This document shows, one piece after another, positions 29,951 to 42,733 of a stretch of 64,000 nt of DNA (within the stretch, counting starts at the first letter, position 1; the number at the start of each line of letters is the position of its first letter). The notes beneath the pieces are model-generated. The model did not search any database and had not been told where the DNA came from. It saw only the letters and a program-made list of their open reading frames with translations. This DNA comes from Ochotona curzoniae (lineage: Eukaryota; Chordata; Mammalia; Lagomorpha; Ochotonidae): NCBI RefSeq assembly GCF_017591425.1, contig NW_024465369.1:24551501-24615500 (forward strand). Direction: 5' to 3'. Both the position numbers and the translations under genes were made by a program.

Positions 29951-32900
29951 CCCAAGGGCCCTCCCGGCAGGCAGCTGATTCCCATTTAGGACAAGCAAAG
30001 AGCTGGACCGAACAGCTTCTCCCTCCCCACCCCCCAAACCAGGTTGTTTCTGTCTTTTTTTTAACATAGACTGAGCTTTTAACATGAGGTACTTAGGTTA
30101 GGAAGAGAACTTTCTGAGTCTCCTTACCTCTGGCAATTATGTTTTGTGATAAATCTCACCGCTGAAAGTGTTCACTTCTGTTTCTGGTCATATTGTTTTT
30201 TACCTTTTTAAGTATTGAGGCCTTAAAGGATGTTCTTTCTGTTGAGGATACATGTTATGAATTAATCTTTATTTGACTAGAGGCCATTTATAGTTCAGAG
30301 GAATTTAAGACTCTATAGGGATATTTGGACAATGTGGAAGTGTTCATGAATGATTTCAGAAAGCTTTAGCCTGTCCTCAGATCCAGTACTTGATTTGGGT
30401 ATGTGAGTTACTTTATCAGGTAGGCACCTGGCGGTGAGTTAGGAAAGAGTAGAACCCACAATCCTGCATTTAAAAAAGCCTGTCTAGAGTCTCCTGAAAA
30501 AAAAAAATAGCAGCAGTTATTTTTAGATTGACAGGTATAAATAGGCATAACATTTACTCTGGTATGTTGGCGGTTGCGAGAGTTTTGATATTTGAAATAG
30601 GAATATTTTAGTTTAATAACTGGGTAATAAGTTTTTTTTCCCCCTTAAGCAATTTTAATTCCTGTGGCTTATTGACTTTACTATGTGAATGCAATACTTA
30701 ATTTCGGACTAAAGATTTGTTTTGCAAAAACAAAGAATGAGCCTCTCATAGGAGATAGACACATTAGACATCACATTATACTGGGTTTAACTCAATTGCT
30801 TTGAGATTTGTGTCTTCCAGATTTCTGTCTTCAGCTTGTGTGTTAGGTTGCCACACATTTAGGAGTATATTCACTTGAAAGAAAACCCCACTGCTTTTAC
30901 AATAAAGTAAACTTGATGGTGTACAAGTCACTGGTCTCATCTGAGCTGATTATGTTCGCCTTGCATGTATTTTACACCCACAGTATGGTTTGCAGCGGTG
31001 TTCAAGGCATGGCGTGAAAATCTTGATTTGAATAGTTCCATTAAAGCAATGAGAAAACCTCACATGGATTAATAGACTGTCTAGTGATGGCTCCCCCTCT
31101 AACCATGCCAACTCTGAAATAAATATGTAATCTAGTATTAGGGACATGGCATTTAGAAGACCCTTGCTGATAATATTTAATTTAATAAACATACTAACTG
31201 TGACATTATTAATGCAATGAAGCTTGTACCACAAGCTGATTCTTTCAGGTTGTTTGACCTATTGCTTATCACTAGAGTCCTTATAAACATATCCTACAAT
31301 TTACATCTTGAATTATGTATCAAAATTATAGTGGGCTTCAACTCTTTAAAAATACGTGTCAGGATACTCATTTTATGTACAAAGCATTCATAATCAGGTG
31401 TCCTGGCACACCTTTAATGAGGAAAAAGGGAGGGGGGAGAATCTCTACTGACTTGCTCTCTTCATTTTAGCCAGTATAGTTATTTAGTTCCAACCTTTGA
31501 GAAAAACTAAAAAAGGGATGATTAAATTTTGGGACAAGAGTTGGCTGCATGTTTTGGTAGCATACTAAGTTTTAAGAAATGGCAAATCAATTAAACTTTC
31601 TGGTTGAAAAATATTGTTTCTATTATATTTGATGTTTAGAATTAATTTATATACATATTTAGTACATTTCTTCATGTTAACAAAACTATTGTATGAGCAA
31701 AAGAGTACTGTATGGGAAAAGCTTTCTCATCACAATCTTTTTTCAGGTGCCTAAAAAAAAGTCAACAATGTTGTTTTCAAAACACAGGGCCTTTCTAGCT
31801 TACATTGAAACTTTCAGGATGTATTTGTCATTTATTTTACCATTCCTAGTACAGAAGAGAAGGCATTTTTCAATCTTGGGAAAATTCAGAAGCAATTTTT
31901 TGGTTCTCAGTTAATTCAGTTTCATCTTAAAAGTTCAAATTTAGCAAAGCACATGTTCCCTTGTTCATGCCAAGTGTGATAAAAAACTAGTCGAAAAATA
32001 AAACCATTGCAAACAAGTAGAGCACTGCACTTTACCACACACTATACAGGCCACATCATTTCTAGGTCTGATGTCACTGCCTGCTGGGCTGCCATTTGTA
32101 GGCACATGTAAGTCTGTCTTTGAAAGCTGATAGAAGGCACCTCTATTTCACATATGTGTGTTTTATTTGTGTGTGTTTTAAATATCCTCTTCAAATAGTG
32201 GTGTATACACCAATGAACATTCAAACATTTGCCATCTTCTATCAACAAAAGGTTATTCTTTTTAGAGCTCTAGTTTATTGTTGTCTACCTGTACCTTAGG
32301 AGATAGCATTTTCTTTATAAATAAAATATGAAATAAAAAAATCACTCCTATGCAGCATTGTCTGTAGGTAATTTTGTAGAATTATAATTAGGTTAATATT
32401 TGTAGTTGCAAAATTATACCATCGTACATTTCCTTTATTGTCTTTGAAGTTCAATGAATGAAACATATCTCCACATTCTACAGATGCAGTTTAGGTCACC
32501 TGCAACTGTACATTTTGTGAGAACCTTTCAGTTACCGTACAAATTTCTGTTCTGATGGCTGCTCTGTTGGGAAACTGCTGAAAGCCAAAGCATTGTTTCT
32601 GACTAAAAGTGTTTTAAAGGTGACAAATATTTTTATAAGCTCATGTGTTCTTCGATTGAAAAAAAATCACAACGTAGTTATCATTTTACCAAATAACAGC
32701 AATATTTACCATTCAGTACCTACTTTTGACAAAACAAGCTGCAATGAGGAACTGTCTTTTCACAGTTTACTTACTATTGAAAGCTATATATTTCATTCAA
32801 ATAAAATCTTATTTTCTACTTTTGTCTTAATTTTCTATTTTTAAAAGAATGACTGTTCTCACTAATTCTTGGAGCTCATTCACCTTTGGGAATTACTCTC

Positions 32901-33952
32901 TTAATTTATGCTCACATTCTGCTTTGTAGAAAGTCAAAGAAGCATACGGACTTCCCCCTCAACAAATTTGTTCTTTCCTCCTCCAACTCTGCTCTGTTTC
33001 TGACACTGATGTTGCCCTTGTTGACTCTCTTGCCAATAATTCTTTCAATCTACTTTTTTCTTTTTTTGCTTATATTACCACTCTGAACCTGATTCTTTTT
33101 GAAATCTATGCCTAATTACTTCATTTGTTTATATCAAATCAGTACATTCATATTTTTTCCAAAAGCTATTGTAAAGTCTGGGGGGTGGTAAACATGCATT
33201 TAAAAAAAATGTGAATTTCCCTACCTTGTGTTTTAATCTTGTGCTTTCTCCCACCTGTACACTTTTATACTCCCTTTATCTCTTGATCTTCACTTTTCTA
33301 TTGATTCTTTTATATTTGTAAAAGGATAATATTTTTGCATCTTTGGGGTATTTCTGTGTTCTTCTACACATGTAACATTCTTAGGTGTACAAGGCATTGC
33401 AGTTTTACTTGCTCCCTCTTGTACTTAGGACCCATCTTTCAAATGCCTTCTTTGATCCTTTTCAGTTCAGTTTCCTCATTTGCCAGGGATATTACAGCCT
33501 TTCTTACCAGGTCCACTAGTGTACTTTGAGCCAAATATAATGGCCTAACAGACTAATCTTTATTCTTTTCACTATTTCAAATAATAATTAGCTGTTTGGG
33601 TGATTCAAAAACACATTCTGCAATGTCTTCACTTTTCCCTTCCTTCTCCCAGTCATTTTTTCATGGCGTTCTCTGCTTGGTTGTTCATTCTTTCTTTCTT
33701 CTTCTTCTTCTTCTTCTTCTTTTTTTTAAAGTAGGTTCCTTTAGGGTTTACTTTTCACAGAATTGGTCCCTCATATATCTTTCCTAAGAAACCTTGTGAG
33801 ACATGTTGCACAAGAGTAGGGTGGGAGAAAGAAAATCAAGATTTGGTCTTCTTTTTAACTCATTACTCAACACATTTTACCTATGATGATATCTTTTTTG
33901 TTGTAAATTAAGATTTCAATTGACATTTTATATTTTTTTATTTGTCCTTTCT
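29951..33952. other. 4-kb repeat-poor unique region
   Basis: AT-rich sequence with no SINE or LINE copy I can identify, except a TTC run near 33699-33722. No coding exon was recognised. The absence of insertions next to a developmental regulator fits enhancer content, but this is inference. Confidence 0.5.
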
Positions 33953-34270
33953 TTTTTTCTTAAAGCTTTATTTTGATTGGAAAGGCAGATATACAAAAAG
34001 AAGGAGAGAGAGATCTTCCATTTGTTGGTTCACTTCCCAAGTGGTTGCAATGGCCAAAGCTGAGCCAATCCCAAGCCAAGAGCCAGGAGTTTCTTCGAGG
34101 TCTCCCATGCAGGAGCAGGATCTCAAGGCCTTAGGCCTTCTTCTATCAACTTCCCAGATAGCAAGCAGGGAGCTAGATGGGAAGTGGAGCAACTGGGATA
34201 TGAACCAGTGTCCATATGGAATCCCAGTGGATGCAAGACGAGGATTTAAGCCACTAGGCTACGGGGTCCT
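33953..34270 (-). mobile_element. CSINE, minus strand
   Basis: Complete but diverged: AAAGCTTTATTTTGATTGG at the start, GGAGCTAGATGGGAAGTGGA, and an end near GGCTACGGGGTCCT. First SINE after the TBR1 desert. Confidence 0.88.
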
Positions 34271-34814
34271 ATAAGTCCTTTTTTAAAGCCTTCTGATATC
34301 AGCTCATTACCCTTTAACTGAATGTAACACATTGGAAAATTAAAATGTGGTTCTAAAAAGTTTTTTTCTTGGTTGATATTCATTGAACCTATTAGGAACA
34401 TTGCCATATAAGCCTACATATCAACACACTAGGAAGGAAGGGCTTTCATGGCTGTACATGTACAGATTGTATCTTATTAACTGAACACACTACTATTTCT
34501 TTACATTGTCACACAAACAATAAAGAACAAAACAAAACTTAGGAGGTTCAGTATTTGTAGATCAGGAGAAACAATTTTACTTGCATTACTACTTTAGGAA
34601 ACTCTGTTTCTGAGTTTAAAATTTAAATCTTGTACACATTTAAAATGTTAATTTTCAATTCTTTTTGCTGTAGAGTCATCTTTCAAAATATAAGCATGTG
34701 TAACAGCATGATGACTCCAGAGAGCAAGAACATAAAGCAAAGTGATAGGGCTTTTGATATTCCTTTCATTTGGCTGTCCTAGATTCTGTCGTGAGTAGGA
34801 TCTTATACAATTGG

Positions 34815-35136
34815 ACTTATTTATTTATTTATTGGAAAGTCAGATATACAGAGAGGAGGAGAGACAGAGAGGAAGATCTTCTGTCTGATGATTCACTCCC
34901 CAAGTGAGCGCAACGGCTGATGCTATGCTGATCTGAAGCCAGGATCCAGGAGCTTCTTCCAGGTATCCCACATGGGCGCAGGGTCCCAAGGCCTTGGGCC
35001 GTCCTCAACTGCTTTCCCAGGCCAGAAGCAGGGAGCTGGATGGGAAGTGGAGCTGCCGGGATTAGAACCGTCACCCATATGGGATCCCAGGGTGTTCAAG
35101 GCGAGGACTTTAGCCACTAGGCCACGCAGCTGGGCC
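34815..35136 (-). mobile_element. CSINE, minus strand, fairly young
   Basis: Complete copy, TTATTTATTTATTGGAAAGT to CAGCTGGGCCC, close to the young consensus in its body (CCCCAAGTGAGCGCAACGGC). Confidence 0.92.
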
Positions 35137-35717
35137 CTCACAATCTCTTACCTGTGAAGTTAATTTTCTGTAGTGTGAGGATCTTTGGTCTTTAAATTTA
35201 CATTTATTTAATTTTCACACTATGTAATTTCCATTTGAATAAGAAGTTGATAACAGTGCCGCCATATCAAAAAGTGTTCACATAATATGACTGAAGATTT
35301 GTAGTTGGTACGATGGAAATTTAGATCAGGGGAGATACCTATATTAAATTTGTTTTGAATGTGTAAGTCTCAAAGGAGTCTTCACTGCTATCATGTAGTA
35401 GAAAATACAGTGGATATAACATGCTTTGTTCCATGATTTTCCTATATTCATTTGTAAAGTGAGATTATCTAAATCCTTTACATATTATTCAACTTTAAAT
35501 AACTGTTTTCTGTGGGCTTCTCACTTCTATGCAGTTTGGATTAAAATGTTTTGAGTTAGGTAGAATGAGCTCTAAAGCAATGGCTTTCAAATTTTCTTTA
35601 AACACAGTAATAAATACACACATAATATTTACCTTTAGCAATCTGATATACTCATAGTTATTTTGTTTCACTGAAAAGGAAGATCTAGTAAATTTAAATT
35701 TAAGAATTTTACATTTT
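35137..35717. other. Spacer between SINEs
   Basis: AT-rich unique DNA; nothing recognised. Confidence 0.5.
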
Positions 35718-36033
35718 GGGCCCGGCCTTGTGGCGCAAGTGGTTAAGGTCCTCGCCTTGCACGCCCAGGATCCCATATGGGCGCCGGTTCTAATCCCGGC
35801 AGCCCCACTTCCCTTCCAGCTCCCTGCCTGGGAAAGCAGTCGAGGACGGCCCAAAGCTTTGGGACCCTGCACCCACGTGGGAGACCCAGAAGAGGCTCCT
35901 GGCTTTGGATGGGCATAGTATCAGCCGTTGCGGCTCACTTGGGGAGTGAATCATCGGACGGAAGATCTTCCTCTCTGTCTCTCCTCTCTGTATATCCGCC
36001 TTTCCAATGAAATAATAATAATAATAATAAAAA
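35718..36033 (+). mobile_element. Young CSINE, plus strand
   Basis: Begins GGGCCCGGCCTTGTGGCGCA and ends in an (AAT)n tail. Flanked by an identical 15-base duplication AAGAATTTTACATTT at 35702-35716 and 36034-36048. It shares the young-type body with the copies at 2030 and 37574. Confidence 0.94.
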
Positions 36034-36061
36034 AAGAATTTTACATTTAAGCAGTTACTAC

Positions 36062-36353
36062 TTCGTAAATTTAAGAGAGAAGAAAAAGAGAGATTGGTCT
36101 TCTGTCTGCTGATTCACTCCCCGAATAGCCTTACTGGCTAGGGCTGAGCCAAGTCAAAGACAGGAGGTGGGAACTTTTTCTGTGGCTCTCACATGGGGGT
36201 CCAGACACTTGGGTTATCTTTTACTCTACTGCTTTCTCAGGCTATTAACAGGTAGCTGGATTGTAAATAGAGCAGTTGGGACTTGAACTGACACTTGTTT
36301 GGGATGCCACTGCCTCAGGAGGCAGCTTTACGTACTATGCCACGATGCTGGCT
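36062..36353 (-). mobile_element. Old CSINE, minus strand
   Basis: Diverged body with GGTCTTCTGTCTGCTGATTC, TAACAGGTAGCTGGATTG and an end near GCCACGATGCTGGC. TAAATTT at both edges may be the remains of a target duplication. Confidence 0.8.
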
Positions 36354-37058
36354 AAATTTGATTTCATTATTGACTAGTAGACAATGATTTGAAGCTTGAA
36401 AAATGTTGTCATGGTTTGATTATCCCAGGATATCCTGGCTTTCTCTTTATATTTAAAAATTTGCTTTAGTATAGCTTTTCTAGAATGGTAGAATGTATGT
36501 GTAAACAAAATAGTCTGAATTGCTTCTTATCTAATAATTCAACTTGAGTGTAGGCCATAAAGTGTTATTGGCTGTAAAGAAGGGAAGGCCATCCTTTATA
36601 ATATTCTCTCCATTTTGATATGCACATCTGTGCTTTTTTTTTAAATCATTAAGGTATACCTGATTTTTCTCTTTCTCTATCTCATATATCCTCTATCTCA
36701 TAAAGGTACAACTTACTTCAAGTATGTTGATTTACTAAAGATGATGATAATTTCCAATCTTGGGGAAAAAAGATCCATATTGCAAGTTCATTTCTTAGTT
36801 TGAGCTGCCTCCTTCTCTTTCCTGACAGTAAGACTAAACAAGATGGAAAGATGAGCATGGCAGCAGCTTTTCATATCTTCAAAGTTAGTGGCCTCACATT
36901 AGATTATTAGTGGACTTCTAAAAATTTGGATGCTTAGATTCACATGTCATACCAAAACAATCAATATATGAATATTGTGTGGTGGGATCTATGTATCAGC
37001 ACTTTGTAATGATTCCTAGGTGATACAATGTTCTGTAAGCTGAGAACAACTCTGTTTT
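36354..37058. other. Spacer, nothing recognised
   Basis: AT-rich unique DNA between SINE copies without a supportable feature. Confidence 0.5.
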
Positions 37059-37346
37059 TACAAAAGATTTATTTTATCCAAAAAGCAGATTTATAGAGAG
37101 AAGAGACAAATATCCCTCAGTTGTTGGTTTATTCCCCAAATGACCACAATGGCTTGAGTTGAGCCAATCTGAAGCTGGGGGCCAAGAGCTTTATCCAATC
37201 CCAAAGCTTTGGACCATCCTCCTCTGCTTTCCCAAACCATAAGCAAGTTGCTGGATGGGAAGTGGAGCAGTCAGAACAAAACCCAATGCCTATATGGGAT
37301 ATTCTACAGGTGGAGGATTACCCAATTGAGCCATCACACCAGTCTC
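37059..37346 (-). mobile_element. CSINE, minus strand
   Basis: Diverged copy flanked by AGAACAACTCTGTTTT (37043-37058) and AGAACAACTCTATTTT (37347-37362), a 16-base duplication with one difference. Confidence 0.88.
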
Positions 37347-37573
37347 AGAACAACTCTATTTTAAAAATTTGCTTATTTAAATTTTTGTTTTTGTTTTTGT
37401 TATAGAAGAAAAAAGCTTTTATGTGTGTGTTTTTTCAAGTTTATCAGCTACTAAGGATGGCAAGTTATATTTGGGCATTACAACTTTATGCCTAGGGACT
37501 ATGATCATTACAATACCTAAAGATAAGCAAAATTATTTTAAGATAATTATTTTAAAATTAGTTATAAATTTTT

Positions 37574-37898
37574 AAAAAGATTTATTTTTATTATTTTTTT
37601 TATTGGAAAGGCGGATATACAGAGAGGAGAGACAGAGAGGAAGATCTTCCGTCCGATGATTCACTCCCCAAGTGAGCCGCAACGGCCGATACTATGCCGA
37701 TCTGAAGCCAGGAGCCTCTTCTGGGTCTCCCACGCGGGTGCAGGGTCCCAAAGCTTTGGGCCGTCCTCAACTGCTTTCCCAGGCCACAGGCAGGGAGCTG
37801 GATGGGAATTGGGGCTGCCGGGATAGAACCAGCGCCCATATGGGATCCTGGGCGTGCAAGGCGAGGACCTTAACCACTTGCGCCACCGTGCCGGGCCC
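37574..37898 (-). mobile_element. Young CSINE, minus strand
   Basis: Complete, ends CACCGTGCCGGGCCC. Flanked by AATTAGTTATAAATTTT and AATTAATTATAAATTTT (one difference). Nearly identical in body to the copy at 2030-2363. Confidence 0.93.
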
Positions 37899-37924
37899 AA
37901 TTAATTATAAATTTTAAAAACTCG

Positions 37925-38200
37925 TTTGGTTTTGAATTATAGAGACAGATGGAGAGATCTTCCATTTGCTGGTTCATTCCTCAAAGGCCCGCAAAAGCCA
38001 GAATTGAAAGCTATGGCAAGAAGTGGAACCTGAAATCTATCCAGCTTCTGAGATGGGTTTTTGGTAACCGCATGTCTGAGATAGCACCTGCTGCATCCTA
38101 GGATGCTCATCAGCAGGAAGCTGGATCAGAAACAGAGGACCTGGGACTCAAATAAGGGATGTAGGTGTTCCAAGGGACTTAACCACCACATTGTGCCCAT
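37925..38200 (-). mobile_element. Old CSINE, minus strand
   Basis: Diverged copy: GGAGAGATCTTCCATTTGCT, AGCAGGAAGCTGGATCAGAA, and CCACATTGTGCCCATCCCC at the end. Confidence 0.75.
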
Positions 38201-38210
38201 CCCCTCATTT

Positions 38211-38508
38211 TTAAAAGATTTCTTGACTTTGGAAGTCAGAGCTACAGAGAATGAGAAAGAAAGATGGATGAGACATATCTTTCATCTATAGGTACACTCC
38301 CCATATGGCAGCAATGATCAGTATTAAGCCAGGTTTTCATCAAAGTCTCCCTTGTGAGTGGCAGGGGCTCAAATACTTGAGGCATCCTCTGAGGCTTTCC
38401 CAAGCACATTAACTGGTAGCTGGATTGAAAGTGAGGCTGCCAGGCCAGGACCTGGGATGCCAATACCAAGGGTGGCGGCTTTCTTCACTGTACTACAACG
38501 CTTGCCCA
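38211..38508 (-). mobile_element. Old CSINE, minus strand
   Basis: Follows the previous copy almost directly. Landmarks: AAAAGATTTCTTGACTTTGG, AACTGGTAGCTGGATTGAAA, and an end near CTACAACGCTTGCCC. Confidence 0.78.
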
Positions 38509-40084
38509 TTTTTGTATTTTTAAACTGTGTGACAATATGGTCACTCTTTAGAACAGATAACTAACTTACTTGGCTGTAAGAGAAAAATGACCTGAAGTAC
38601 ACTATTGTCTTACTCTCTGTACTTCTGTATCATGATAAAACATTATTAGTACTGTTTCTGGAAACTCTACAGTCATCTGCAAGGTAGCTTTGATTTGGGA
38701 ATAGATTAAACTTGGAAGGTCATCTGGAAGTATTGCACATTTGTCATCTGATGTCATTCTCCAGAGAAATGTTTCCAAAGTATCTGGAATAGTCCTAATC
38801 CATGGAACAAATACATAGCGTAAGGGGTGGACGTCAGTATAAGTAATGCCAACCATGTGCCATATTTTAATTCATTTAGATGGGATTACCTCTGAATATG
38901 TCAGATGGAAAATTTTTTTCCCCTCAGTATAGGCCAGATGCAAGCAGCTTTACTTACTCAAATAGCTTCATAGTCTATGGCACCCTCCCAAGTCATTCAT
39001 TTTTATGTGGTTGCACCCACTTAAGTCATGATATGAACATCACCCAGCAAACTGAGTCATAAATTAATTTACATATTTTAGAAATTGTTGTATTCAGTAT
39101 ATTGTAATAGAAATATGATAGAAACATTGTGTTTTTGTTTTATATAGATTTAGGATACACTGGAAGCATGGGAAATGATTATTTGCTATTGTTATTGCTA
39201 GGAGCAATAAGTTAATCGATTGTCCTTCTGTTTACATAATATTTCTGTATGGAAACGTTATGCCATAAGTAGACGGTAGGATGAAATCTGTTTATTTGCT
39301 AAGAAATGTAACTTAGTATATGGGAATTCAACAGCTGTAAGATTCTAAACAAGGGATTATAAGGAGAAAATTTGATTAAATATATTTTGGGATTTGCTAA
39401 GTAAAAAATTGTAGTTTTTGTTATGCACAAGTAATTCAGCTTGTGTGATCTTTAGAAGTCTGCAGGTTCTGGGATTTAAAAATAAAAAAGAACTAGCAAA
39501 AAGACAAGTTAAAAGTTAAAGTTATTTCTTACACTTCCTACTACCACCTCTCCAAATGCAGTATTTCATCTGTGCTGGAATTAAGTATTTATTAATGTTC
39601 AAGAAACTAGGCAGTCATATGACCATGGCTTATTATAGCTTACTCCTAAATTTAGAAGTGTTCCCAGATTGAAAAATGGTAAAAGGATCACAGAACAAAT
39701 ACGCAGTTTTTTGGCTTATTCCCTGTTTTGGGTTTTATATATTTGCTGAAAGTAGGTTTCATTACTGGAGTCATACTGTATTAAATTGTTTAAGAGAAGG
39801 AATATTGTGTTAGAATTTTTGAGAATCTCAATTTGTATTTGTATAATTATTTTTTAAATTAGGATATTTCTAAAAATCATTCAATTTGTTATTATCCAGA
39901 CATTTCCTATTTCTAAATTATATGTATTTAGAATTTAGATTCATTTGCTTTCATTTGTCAATCCTTTGATTAACTATACTTCTTATTTTTTTGCTGACTA
40001 ACAAAAAAACAAAGCCTGTGATAAAAATAAAATTTGTTCATAAGCAAAAGCAAATTTTGCAAGAAGGAAGATACAGATATTTCT
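38509..40084. other. AT-rich intergenic DNA with an unexplained 84-codon frame
   Basis: No repeat recognised. A minus-strand frame at 38602-38856 encodes a non-repetitive peptide starting MVGITYTDVHPLRYVFVPWI; I cannot assign it and found no splice or promoter support. Confidence 0.4.
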
Positions 40085-40411
40085 TTTTGTCCTGAAAGAT
40101 TTATTTTTATTGGAAAGGCAGACATAGAGAGGGAGAATCAGAGAAAAAAATCTTCTGTCCAATAATTCACTCTCCAAGTCACTGCAATGGTTGGAGCTGA
40201 GCCTATCTGAAAACAGGAGCCAGGAACTTCTTCTGAGTCTCCCATGTGGTGCAGGGTTCCAAGACTTTGGGCCATCCTTGACTTCTTTCTTAGGCCACAA
40301 GCAGGGAGCTGGATGGGAAGCGGGGCTGCCAGGATTAGACATGGTGCCCAAATGGGATCCCGGCATGTGCAAGGTGAAGACTTTAGCTGCTAGGCTACCA
40401 TATTGGGCTCG
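40085..40411 (-). mobile_element. CSINE, minus strand
   Basis: Complete copy flanked by GATACAGATATTTCT (40070-40084) and GATACAAATATTTCT (40412-40426). Confidence 0.9.
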
Positions 40412-40426
40412 GATACAAATATTTCT

Positions 40427-41504
40427 AAAATGAAATCTTTGAAATAATGGGTTTATTTAGCCTTGCTCTTTTTGGAATGTTAAACTATAATTAACTTTAA
40501 ATTAAAGGTTTTAGTTTTGGTTTGCTTTTTTTTTTAACCAGCTGAAAGCACAATTGCAATAATTCATATTATAGAAACCCTAGGAAATATGTCCCTAGCA
40601 AGTTGATTTCTGTGCCATTAGTTATAAAGCCTCCCATATAGCTTTGATTGTCTAACCACTCTTCTTTCCTGTGGATTGCCAGTTCAGGGGAAGAGTCATA
40701 ACAGTGGGACATTGCATTTTCCTGTCTCTGTTCAGGGCTGTTGTAGCTTAGATGGATTTCCTTACAAACTGAAGAAATGAAAAGTAGTTTCTCATCATGG
40801 AAAAAGAATAGATTGTGGATTCTTTAACCTAAGATAAACTGATATAGTAAGAACTGTCTACATGGATTTGATTATTTAGGTTTAAGAAGGTGATTTTGTT
40901 GATTGCAGACTGGCTGAGGCATTATATAACATCCTTCGGAGGTTGTAGAATGAATTCAATATGAAATCTTTGTGGTTTGTGAAGAGACATTAGGAAAGCA
41001 AAAGTGTTGAGTGGTGAATTCTAGAAGGTAAGCACAGGGAGAGTTCTTTGGGAGTATAGGCTGGGTATGATTATGCATGGTTATGGGAATCATGGAAGGA
41101 TTTATGGATGTGATACTATTGAATTCGGACTTGAAGAAATCCAGGATAGAAAGGCATTCTGGAAAGAAAAAAAGTCATAAGCAAACTCTAGGAGGTAGGG
41201 AAATAAAGACCTGTTTGAGAAACAGTTAATTTTGATGCTTTGGAAATAGAATGTGGCAAGATTATAATATCTATGTGCCATCATACAATGGAATACCTTG
41301 GATGTTAGATGAACACAGATTTGCCTCTGATCAACTGGAAGTAATCACTTTTGATGAGATTTATTGACCTGCTGTGAATTCTGTTAGAAGGAGCTGTGTG
41401 TACTGTGATGCAACTTGTATTACTCACTTACTATGTTTAGGCTGTATTTTTAACTCAGTACACATTGATCTCATTCTTTCTAACATTTTCAGCATTAAAT
41501 TATA
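40427..41504. other. Intergenic spacer
   Basis: AT-rich unique sequence; no gene or repeat supported. Confidence 0.5.
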
Positions 41505-41765
41505 TGGATAAACCATACGTAATTCAACCCATTCTTTATTTGTAGTTTTGCTGAGATTTTTGTTATTGTATAAGTGCTACATTGTACATTTATCTCTGTA
41601 TACTTGTGATAGATATCTATAGGATGAATTCCTAAAAGTGGAATTTCTGGGCTATGGGCTGTATCAATTTATAGTTACTCCATAAGTATATGAAAATTTG
41701 TTTCCTTACCCTCTTACTAGTTCCAACTATGTCAGTCTTGACATAATTAAAAATTTGATCACTCT
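41505..41765 (-). mobile_element. Ancient LINE-1 fragment
   Basis: Contains ATGAATTCCTAAAAGTGGAA and TTTCTGGGCTATGGGC, matching the common minus-strand L1M 3' phrase about non-templated probes of ORF2 end sequence. Strongly diverged; the subfamily is unknown. Confidence 0.55.
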
Positions 41766-42391
41766 GATAAAATTAGAAATTGGCATCTAAAATAGGAAGG
41801 TATCTAGAATCTAGAGAACATGTAACTGGGGGATGTGTAATACTGCGATGGGATGGGATGTTATAAAGGAAAACTTGTAGGAAATATGTGACATGCCTTT
41901 CTAGATTGTTAATTTTACTTAAGGATTGGGAGAATTATATTTTCATTTTAAAGCAAGTTGAAAATTTTGAATATCTAATGTGGACTTTACATTATTTCAT
42001 TTTTATTAGTAAAAATGAACACTTATTCTCTGTATTAAATAATTTGTATGACAGCATTGGATATTGGGGGAATGCTACACAGTTTCTATTACTGTTCTAG
42101 CCAAAAAGCTATTACAAGACATAAGATTGCTCTTCACTATAAAACCAAACTATAAATTTACAAGCAAAAGGAATGATACATTATTTATTCAAAGACTTTG
42201 ATAGAGCTTTTAACTACCAAAATCAAGTGGTATCATAGAGTAGAATTTTGTTTATACTTATTTCTCTTTTACTTTTCAGATTGTAAGCAAACTATTACCT
42301 AAACTTGATTGTAACTTATACCTTTGGCTTTTAATAAAAATGATCAATTTTTAAACTTGTAGGTATCAATTCTTTTTGTCTTCATTTATTT
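41766..42391. other. Intergenic spacer
   Basis: AT-rich; nothing recognised. Confidence 0.5.
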
Positions 42392-42718
42392 AAAAAAAAA
42401 GATTTAGTTCTTTTTATTGGAAAGACAGAGTTATAGGGAAAGAAGAGAAGAGATAGAGATATTTTCCACCCACTGGTTCACTCCCTAAATGGTTGCAATG
42501 GCCATAGCTGAGTCACTCTGAAGCCGGGAGCCAGGAGCCTCCTCCAGGTCTCCCTGTGGGTGCAGGGACCGAAGGCCTTGGCCCATCCTCTGCTGCTTTC
42601 CAAGGCAATAAGCAGAAAGTTGGGTCAGAACTGGAGCAGCAGGAACATGACGGGTGCCCATATGGGATTGTAGAGCTGCAGGTGGAGCATTAGCTTGGCA
42701 AGCCACCATGCTCTTCCC
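42392..42718 (-). mobile_element. CSINE, minus strand
   Basis: Flanked by TGTCTTCATTTATTT (42377-42391) and TGTCTTCACATATTT (42719-42733). Body moderately diverged. Confidence 0.88.
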
Positions 42719-42733
42719 TGTCTTCACATATTT

